Below, piece after piece: positions 56,388 through 64,000 of a DNA stretch of 64,000 nt. The notes below the pieces were generated by a model. It had not been told where the DNA came from. It did not search any database and was given only the letters and a program-made list of their open reading frames with translations. A program made the position numbers and the translations under genes. The stretch spans positions 1,178,001-1,242,000 of the forward strand of contig JBCAMK010000021.1 in assembly GCA_038503065.1 (NCBI GenBank). Reading direction: 5' to 3'. Position 1 is the stretch's first letter. Each line of letters opens with the position of its first letter. Origin of the DNA: Paragyromitra xinjiangensis. Taxonomy: Eukaryota; Ascomycota; Pezizomycetes; Pezizales; Discinaceae.

Positions 56388-57596
56388 CTAATTAATCCCA
56401 AGGTATAGTTTGCAACGCTCGTAGACGTAAAATGAAGTCCTAACCACAGAGTCAGCAAATCCTCTTCCTATTACCACGAAACTTCTGGGAAGTGCAAGGG
56501 AATACTTACGCAACCATCGGCACCACCTTGACATATCCAATACTCAGCCCCACAAAATACCCCCTCACCCCCGCTCTGAACCAGATTTCCCTCGCCGTCT
56601 CGCCAATCCTCATCATGCGTCCCTCCCCTACTGCTCCGGAAACTTGCATCCTTCTCCTTATCACTTCTAGTGGATAGCTCGCCGTTTGTGCCACTAGCCC
56701 TGCAAACCCACCACTCACCAACTCGGCCCATGCCTTCAGCGTCGGCCGTCTTCCACCATGTCTTCCAGCTTCGTCGGTCTCTGGTAAAGTTGTCCATCTA
56801 GATACTAGAGGGGAGCGTAGAAAGTCGCCTACTACGTCATGTGTGAGGAAGGAGATACCAGCATAGGGGAACATGCCGAGAACCGTGGGAGAGAAACCAC
56901 GGTAGAAGTTTGAAAGACCTGATAATGGGGCTGTGGAGTGTGTGGGTTCGTGGTAAAGCTGGGAGCAGATGGAGCGTAGGGTAGAGCGATTGGCGGCACG
57001 GGTTTCCCAGGCCAGGCGAACACGGACTACTTCGAGAGGATACGTGAAGAAGACACTGGTCACTCCAGCCAGACTACCAGACATCAATCGACGCAGTGGC
57101 GTCTCTTGTTCGGATCTCTTGATGAGTACTGCTCGGATCTGCTCATATGCGACGAACTTAATGGCAGCATATGGGAAGATCCGTAGTAATGTCGCTGAGT
57201 GCCCACGGAACAACCCGGATGGGCCTTCATTGTGGGTTATGTCCCGCATTGCGTTCACCACACCGAGCCATGAACCACTGTATTTTGCAAATTGTGGATT
57301 GGAGGCTTGGAAGAGAATTTTTACGCGGTCGAGGGGAGCAATTAAAGTTTTTGCCTATATGGTGTATGTTAGCTTGCTGGACTTGCTTAGGGTTTTTTGT
57401 CTCTCTCGGTAGATAAAGGAGGTAAGAAGCTTACAGCACACCCAGCGATGCCACCAGCGATGCCACTGCGGAGGATGTAGTCTATACTCTGTTTATCATG
57501 TTTTCGTTTTGTCACCGCCGTGGCTCTTGGTGCTATCGTCTCTGTAGTTGTCGTCGCCTCCCCATGGTCGTTCCGGAAAGATACCACCTTTGGCAT
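56388..57596 (-). CDS. LEU5: Mitochondrial carrier of the LEU5 / coenzyme A transporter type (352 aa)
   Basis: Member of the six-helix mitochondrial carrier family in the inner membrane; yeast Leu5 is needed for coenzyme A accumulation in the matrix. Three exons: 57596-57435, 57354-56510 and 56439-56388. The carrier signature Px(D/E)xx(K/R) appears three times: PLDRVK at 61-66, PLEVVR from 160 and PLEVIR from 282. The first repeat, IAGGIAGCA then AKTLIAPLDRVKILFQASNP, and the ending TSFYVYERCKLYLGI match the LEU5 subgroup. The third exon is small but conserved; without it the protein would end at VVPMVA. The first 30 or so residues are basic and Thr-rich. Assignment to the CoA subgroup is by recognised segments. 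Confidence 0.9.
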
Positions 57597-57779
57597 TCCC
57601 GCCGGAGTGTAGTGATAGTGAGCTGGTGAATCGAGTTGGGCAGATCCGTAGATCTATGATGCCAACGGTTTTGGTGAGATGTGGGGTGGATGAGAAGGCG
57701 GAGAGTGTGTGATAGTCGAAAACCCGGGGTCAGGGACTGTGGGGATTGATGCAGATAGTGGGTAGTGGTGGCTATTCGC

Positions 57780-57792
57780 GGGGGGGGGGGGG
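57780..57792 (+). repeat. Run of 13 G
   Basis: Homopolymer about 190 bases upstream of the LEU5 start codon. It is prone to length errors in sequencing, and its exact length should not be trusted. Confidence 0.85.
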
Positions 57793-58399
57793 TAAGGTCC
57801 AGCCCAAAGGACGAACGGGAGTTCCAAGGCATGATCATTTTTGGGCAACCTCGGGTCAAGAATGCGGCTCTTCCCGTCCATCCGATGATGTGATGCACAT
57901 GACACAACTGCCAGGGCAACAACCTCTCAGCTGCAGCCCCACCACCTCCGAGAAAGGTACACTTCGCGAGTCGTCAGTTAAGCGATTCATCAGCGAAACA
58001 TGTCCATTCATCAAAAGCATTTGTTTCAAGCGCATTTCTGTGCTGAAAAAGGATATTATTTTTGGATCGCATTCTGGAACATGTCTCACTCTCATGCTCT
58101 TGGCTGAGATGGAGGTTTCTGGAGCGATCCCATCTTTCGCCACGATGAACCAGTATGTTCAGATGATGACTTCAGCCATCGGATTTACTGCGATCTTTGA
58201 ACGTATTCGAACTTTTAAACAGATACGCTTTCTGCACATCCTGAGACTATTCAGAACCTCTAATGTGAGTTTGTCTAGTCCACTAAAATCCTAATCCCGT
58301 AAAAAAATACGCAATACTCCGAGAAAGGATACCTACTGATCGCTGAAGATAGATTTGATATTTCACATCGCACAGACTATTTTACGCCCCGACGCCAAT

Positions 58400-59060
58400 A
58401 GAAGATGCGCCTAGGAGAAAACAACGACAGGACTTATTTTCCCGCAACCAATGTGGATTCGAAAATTGTTTTCCCAAAACTGGTGACTAGCAGAGGGGAG
58501 GGGGCGAGTTACCTGTCCATTCATAGCACGCGAGGTTTCCTAGTATGGCATTTCTTTATCCCTGGGGCCGTCCTCTTCCCTTTGGGAGGTGATCCATATG
58601 GTCCGCATGCCGTTAATCAGGGCTTGTGGTAAGGGAAGGCCATCCACAAATCCCGGAGCAATATTGGAGAAGTCATCTCAAAAATCTATGCAGCGAAATT
58701 TAAACTGACGCAAGACCAACACGATCTCTACCATGGCTTAGCGAGTCTCCTACTGGAAGAGAAACCCGCCACTCACCACATGGGGTGGGGTAAGGTCGAC
58801 AGACCTACGTTAGAAGTCTATGATTAACAACGGTAAAAGGATATGGAGTGGGTTATCACCGCCAACCTACATCCGGGACCCTGTGTCAGAGGCTGAAAAC
58901 TTCCTAAGAGCCTACTTTATGGGCAGCATTATACAGAGATACCGATATTCAGAAATAAGAAGAGCTATTGGGGTGTTGTCGAGGGTTATGTTAGAACGGA
59001 ATATTCGAGTCCTGACTCATAAGGCTCCACGGATGCGTGAGATGGTATTGGTAAAATAGA
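58400..59060 (+). pseudogene. Broken coding stretch, family not recognised
   Basis: One frame gives YLSIHSTRGFLVWHFFIPG, then GGDPYGPHAVNQGLW, a TAA, then KSRSNIGEVISKIYAAKFKL and QDQHDLYHGLASLLLEEKPA, stopping again near 58826. A second frame continues with SGLSPPTYIRDPVSEAENFL and YSEIRRAIGVLSRVMLERNI to a TAG at 59057. The composition is that of real protein, but stops and a frame change break it. The ancestor is unknown. Confidence 0.4.
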
Positions 59061-61267
59061 ATTAGATTGATTTCGTGGGTCTTGAGACCAAGGGGGACCC
59101 GATACCATGGAAAATACCCCGCGAATAGTTTCAGGGATGGTGCAAGCAGTTGATATTGGGATGGAGATCTCGCTTCATTCATGTTAAGAAGCGTGTCACT
59201 TTAGGGGTTGGCTCGAATCCGATATCTATCGGAACCCTATAATCTTGCGGTAGGTTTTAAATTTCTTGGTGACTTTGCCTACTTTCGAATTTTTCGAATT
59301 TTGGCGTGCTTAGTGTAAAATCTTGTTTCTATTGATGTACCAGCAGTTTTAGGCGTCAATCACTTTCGACGTACTATTTTCTACGAAGATAGGTTCCTGC
59401 GCTGGGATTGTCACAACGCCACATTAATGTAGTTAGAGCTTGAAACCCCCATTCTTGCGGCAAGCACTGAAGAGGTTCTATTCGTGAGGATGGTGGGGGG
59501 TTTGTGTTCCTATGTGGGGTGCGTCATGTACTGCACCAAGGCTCGCACTAGGATCACTCACTTCTTGAGGGAAAGAGTCTGCTTTGTAGACAGTATATTC
59601 GATCATGGAGTTCACGCGAGTTCTAGTTGAAAGGGCGCTTGTGGGGTCAATATTTCTATGATAGACACATTTCACACAATTCAGAGAGGGGTTGAATGTC
59701 TTAGAAAGTGTTAGTAGACACTACCGTTTATTTGACTTTACGTTAGTAGGTTTTAGCAGTATTTTATCTACCGGAGCGCGACTCGCTCGAGGATATTTGG
59801 GCTGGGTTTTGCAGAAATGAGATATGGAGGGCGGGGTTGATTATGGCGGGTCTTAGGATGTTTCATTTTGTCAAGGGTTTAATATTTGGCGAGGGATTAC
59901 TGGGAGGGAGTATAACCACTGAGTGTGGTCTATTCTCCAGTTTTTTCCTTAGTTATAGTCATCATTGGGATTCTGGCAGGATGGGTACACAAGTGGTCGC
60001 TGTGTTTATTATTGGAGACTTCGTGACGAGGGGTTACGATGTGCTTCGTGTTTCATTTGTGGTCCGATTATCAGTTTCTTTTACGCTATTGAAGACTATA
60101 ACAGGGTAATGAGATGGGTGTGGGAAAAATGATAGAGATGCTAGATAGAAAGCGTTACCTGGCGGTTCAGTGCGTCATATATTATCACTCGTGGGTGAAC
60201 TCCTCGGCAAGTGTCGCAAATGACGGTATTGGTTCGGTCTCGTTTACTTACCCACAGAGAAAGATTGCTCCCTTGCAAAATATCAATGCAGAGGGCTCAG
60301 ACTCACACGTTCTGGCTTTACTTCACCATACTGATATGTCCCAGAATATGGCTCAAAGGGCGAGCCAACAAACTCAACTACAGCCAGAATAGTAGACGCC
60401 AGGTGGGAGGTAAAGAAGTACTAGTGAAATACTCGCATATTCTGGTTAGATAGCGGATGAAATGCTTTTTTGCTTCACATCTATGACCTTGATCTTTACC
60501 CGCCTAGAGTAGCCGCTAAGAAATTGACGCCCTTATCTTTCCTCTCGCCCTTATTTAATCAGAACCTCTTAGATTTCTGGCAAAGTCAAGAAATACCATT
60601 TCCCCCATATGTACTACACGACCGCGAACCCCCTTCCCAGACTGTGTTTAATCACTCACCATTAAACCCTCCTTTGCACCCGAGCGACACCATCACGACC
60701 AACCCCGAATTAAATAAATCCCCGTTCTGCATTCACGTGAAGGACTGGATATAACCTCTAAATAAAGCACCCTAGATTGACAATCATCTATCCCTACCCA
60801 CAGTCCTCCCCTCCTACATATTTCATCCTTGGTGTTTTTCCGGTTTTTGTTCATTCCCTCGTTTGATATGCATCACGCCCTATCAACCAAGGCGGTTTAA
60901 AAAAATAGAAGAGGAAACAAGCATATAGGAAGAAAGAGAAGGAAAAAAAACATCAAAAAAGAAAAGCCGCCCAAGAACCCAGGCGAAAGGAAAAACACGA
61001 AAAGGAAAAAGGAAGGAAAAAAAAGTTTGTTTAAGAAGTAGAATAAGGGGGGAACTAATTTAACAATTCTGAACTCCGTAAGACAAAAAAAAAGTACACA
61101 AGAAATATGAAAAAAAAGAGGCAGTGCGAGGCTAATCAATGAAGCGATCAAGTAGCGATCAAGCAAGCATATCAAGCAATCAACGAAAGCCGAGACACAA
61201 ACAACCGCCATCCGTCGCCATCATGGGGTCTTTCTTCCCTTCCCATCAATATATTTTGCCCCGCCGT

Positions 61268-62886
61268 TTATGACGCAAACACCTTTACACTCATATCGAC
61301 TGATCCTGTCGCAATAACACATCTGACCCCTACTGCCTTTTCCTCCTTTTTGCCTCCAACTCCATTTGTCTTCCCTTCCCCGTTTACTGCCTCCTTCGCT
61401 GATGGCGCCCATCTCAGACAACTGATGAAATGCGCATGTGCGTCTTCAACTGTTTTGACGCAGCGCCCGTCCTGCGTTAGGTCCCAGCATCGAATCGTCT
61501 TATCGTCGCTCACGCTCAAAAGGTACTTCCCAGCCGGATGGAACGCCAGCGCCCTCACCCAATTGTCATGACCAAGCAGCGTCTTGAGGAGGGTGCCTCG
61601 GGAGTCCCAGAGACGTACCGATTTGTCGCGGGAGCCAGTCGCAATGAATTCGGAGGAGGAGGTAGCAGGTGGGGGTTTTTTGAGACCGGCGATAGTGGCG
61701 AGGTAGGGGTATGAAGTAGGAGGGGCGAAGACACAGCATTCAATCACATGTTCGTGGCCGAGGAGGGTGGCTTTATGTTCAGCAGTTGAGGCGTCCCAGA
61801 CTCGGGTTGTCTGGGATAAATGTTAGCAGTGTAGTTCCCATGGCATATTAGTGACTAACCTGGTCGTTCCCGGCGGACAGCAGCCATCGGCCATCGAATG
61901 ACGGTGCTACATCTCTGATCCAGTCTACATGCCCATGTATTGTCTTGACACAGTACCCAGTCGCAACCTCCCATATTCTCAATGTCTTATCCCTACTCGC
62001 GCTCACCAAATACTCCCCCGCCGCGCTCGGTATGAACCTCACTGCACTGACTGAGTGATCATGGCCTGTAAGCGTGCGAATGTTCTTGTACTCGTTATTC
62101 GGATCCCACAATTTTATCGTAAGATCGCTCGAGCAGCTTGCCAGCAGCACCCCCGCTTTTGGCCCACCAAAATCTACATCCAGCACCGCTTTCGTATGTC
62201 CCTTAATCGTTCGTTCCAGTTCTCCAAGCTCCCAATCCCAGATTTTGATAGTTGAGTCCTCGGAGGAGGAGGCAAGGACGGAAAAGATGGGGTGAAAAGC
62301 GACTGATGTGACTGGATTGCGATGTCCAGTTAGGACGTGTCGCGCAGGGGCTCGTGGGAGCCAGGTAGAAGGGTCGACATTGCGGCGGGTGAGGGAGGTG
62401 GGGGTAGCGGAGTCTAGTTCGGATTGGAGGGAGTTCAGGCGGGATTCGAGTTCCATTATCTAGAAGTAGGGTTAGGGGAGGGGGTGCTTTGTACGAGAGC
62501 TCATGGCTGGACAGGCTATGACGCCGGTGAGAGGCAGGGCTGAATGTGCGACATACCTTCTTTTGTAACCTAACCACGCTGGTCCACTTTTTTTCCAGCA
62601 GACCCTCATATTTCTTCATCTTGTCGATGTCTAGGAACTCGTCCCCTACGCCGAGCTCTTCCCGCAGCGCCGCACATGAATTCGGTAGGCCGGAGGACGA
62701 AAAGTATGCGAGGATGGATTTGTGCCTGTAAACTCCGGAGGTTCACTAGGGATCAGCGAGCGGGAACATATGGGACAAACGCAGGAGAAGAGAGAGAGAG
62801 GAGCGAGAAACGGTAGCGAGTGAGCAAGGGAGATCAACGCACAGTTCGTCCTTTTGGCGGGGAGCTAAGATGTTCACGGTATTCAT
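61268..62886 (-). CDS. nudF: Dynein regulator NudF / LIS1 (PAC1), 451 aa
   Basis: LIS1-type WD40 protein that binds dynein and is needed for nuclear migration and spindle positioning. Four exons: 62886-62843, 62725-62557, 62459-61860 and 61810-61268; introns are 117, 97 and 49 bases. The start [20 protein letters not shown] and [14 protein letters not shown] form the LisH dimerisation motif (about residues 7-39). A coiled coil with [11 protein letters not shown] and [14 protein letters not shown] follows. Seven WD repeats run from about residue 110, including [52 protein letters not shown] and [14 protein letters not shown] low-complexity loop rich in Gly, Lys and Glu (about residues 415-435) sits in the last blade before [17 protein letters not shown]. 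Length and order are normal. Confidence 0.95.
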
Positions 62887-63792
62887 GACGGCCTTCTCCG
62901 GGCAGCGGAGCGCATGGGAGAGTTGCAGTGCAATCGGGAGAGGAGGCAGCGGAGGGAGGGGGTTGTAGATGTGGATTAGGGAGCAGCGAGTTGATTGGTT
63001 GATTGGCGAGAGAGATTGGTGGGTGTGGGGATGGATTGGGGGGGAGGGGGGTGGGTTTGTATGGTCGGGAGAGGGAGGGGATCAAGCTGGTGCTGGCTGG
63101 CTGGAATACGAGGAAGGAAGTAAAGTTCGTTATGAGGAGAAGTCAGAAAAAAAAGGCACGAGCTGTGTTCCTGTCTCGGTGATCTTTATCTGTATGTAGT
63201 CTGTGCTTTCTGACTGCCAACAACAATCCAAAAGCAGAGTGGGACTTGAGATATTCTTGTGCAGAGAGAAGAGAGATAAGGTCCAGGAGATATGCTATTT
63301 TATATTTTCCTATATTGATTTGTTCACGGGAGAGAGATGAATTGATTACTGGGAGATGATGATGATTCTGTCCGGAGATAAAGGACGGATGGGCAGAGAG
63401 ATTGAAGATGGGGATGAAGATGAGGGTGAAGATGAAGATGGAGATGAAGATAAAGATAAAGAAGAGAAAGCCTCTTTCTGGGATAAGACCACAAATAATC
63501 CTTCCTTCTCTCACTTACTCTCCTCTTCTCATCCCCCTTTTCCTCGCTTCAGCAACGTTGCAGCTGCAGGCGAGGGAGGAGACAGCCATGGATCGCCCCA
63601 CCATACATTCATTCATTCATTCACTCACTCCAGGCAGGGTAACCCTCACAAACACACGGCTCCCATCCGCCAAGCTTTGTTATCAGATCTTTATCCTCAG
63701 CCTCTTCACCTCAAGCTTTTGATCCCGTGAAAGCAACCAACAAAGCTCGCCGGATTCCCGGAAAAAACACCATCAGCACGAGACGAGACGCA
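62887..63792. promoter_or_regulatory. Divergent promoter region shared by nudF and BUB3
   Basis: About 900 bases between two divergent genes. It contains G-rich runs just upstream of nudF, a degenerate purine repeat of GATGAA-type units at 63399-63469, and a short ATTC repeat at about 63606-63621. Open frames across the purine repeat are low-complexity and not convincing as genes. No specific factor site is claimed. Confidence 0.5.
63399..63469 (+). repeat. Degenerate GATGAA/GAAGAT purine repeat
   Basis: About 70 bases of GAAGATGGGGATGAAGATGA-like units, almost wholly purine on the plus strand, about 320-390 bases before the BUB3 start codon. Confidence 0.8.
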
Positions 63793-64000
63793 ATGACACA
63801 AGGTAAGTACAGTAAGCACTAACATCTTGACTCTCGCTCCTTTATCCTCCATCCATCCTATCGTGCTCCCCTTTTCAACTCTACCGGAAATCTAACAACC
63901 AATCTCAGCATCCCAATTCGAGCTCCTCAGTCCTCCAGAAGACGCCATCTCAGCTCTCACCTTCTCCCCTCGGAACCCTACGCGCCTCCTCGTCTCGTCC
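63793..64000 (+). CDS. BUB3: Spindle checkpoint WD40 protein Bub3, 5' part (gene runs off the right edge)
   Basis: Exon 1 is 63793-63802 (ATG ACA CAA G), followed by an intron 63803-63908 with GTAAGT and TCTCAG ends. Exon 2 starts at 63909 and is open to the window edge. The product begins MTQASQFELLSPPEDAISAL and goes on TFSPRNPTRLLVSS, the typical first blade of Bub3 (FELxxPPxDxISxLxFSP...LLVSSWD). Bub3 loads Bub1 and BubR1/Mad3 onto kinetochores in the mitotic checkpoint. Only about 34 residues are visible, so a close Bub3 relative such as the mRNA export factor Rae1 cannot be fully excluded, although Rae1 usually has a longer N-terminus. Confidence 0.75.

Larger units (their letters stand above)
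57597..61267. other. 3.7-kb region with a poly-G run and a decayed coding stretch
   Basis: The left part is the LEU5 promoter, with 13 consecutive G at 57780-57792. A broken coding stretch lies at 58400-59060. Further open frames (57746-58294, 59837-60109, 60211-60453, 60470-60754) have no recognised product. A long A-rich stretch at about 60890-61110 probably includes the nudF 3' UTR. Confidence 0.5.

Noticed and set aside
63356..63730. Open frames across the GATGAA repeat
   Set aside because: They consist of Asp/Glu/Lys or Met/Lys runs produced by a simple purine repeat in the nudF-BUB3 promoter region.
1..64000. CRISPR arrays, operons, riboswitches and an rDNA repeat
   Set aside because: No regularly spaced repeats, ribosome-binding-site-led gene strings or large-subunit rRNA blocks were seen. 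The gene structure is eukaryotic throughout.

Overview
This window is from a filamentous ascomycete fungus (Pezizomycotina). Its genes are split by short introns of about 45-120 bases, with GT...AG ends and a CTAAC/CTGAC-type branch sequence. They encode typical fungal housekeeping proteins, and the space between them holds decayed repeats. I rebuilt the gene models by hand, joining exons only where splice signals, reading phase and family sequence all agreed. The class is not certain; an early-diverging lineage is possible, but nothing here decides it.

Left part (1-13.3 kb): the 3' end of pyruvate kinase, a small secreted cysteine protein, a b561-type membrane cytochrome with a long disordered tail, two intron-containing tRNA-Ala(AGC) genes, and D-xylulose kinase. 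Between the tRNAs and the kinase sits a 49-base retroposon scrap with a perfect 14-base target duplication.

Middle (13.3-38.2 kb): a possible 58-residue membrane protein; nested inverted-repeat elements; then a housekeeping block with VPS18, the methionine synthase MET6, and the divergent pair SEC13 / PRPP synthase. After this come two paralogous F-box-like ankyrin genes, with a 62-base mobile element between them, and an unrecognised three-exon gene with a pentapeptide repeat and an 11-Asp run.

Accessory region (38.2-56.4 kb): gene-poor and rich in relics, with TA-flanked terminal-inverted-repeat elements, an 879-base inverted-repeat element, a 5S rRNA gene plus two 5S fragments, and coding remnants broken by stops. 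Set alone in it is an apparently intact seven-exon class I terpene synthase with its metal-binding motifs and RY pair. I see no tailoring genes beside it.

Right part (56.4-64 kb): a LEU5/CoA-type mitochondrial carrier, a decayed coding stretch, and the divergent pair nudF (LIS1) and BUB3 (cut by the window edge). The housekeeping genes cover glycolysis, pentose entry, methionine and PRPP synthesis, mitochondrial CoA import, COPII coats, vacuolar fusion and mitosis. They do not form one pathway. The most unusual material is the orphan terpene synthase and the small repeat families whose target duplications can still be read.
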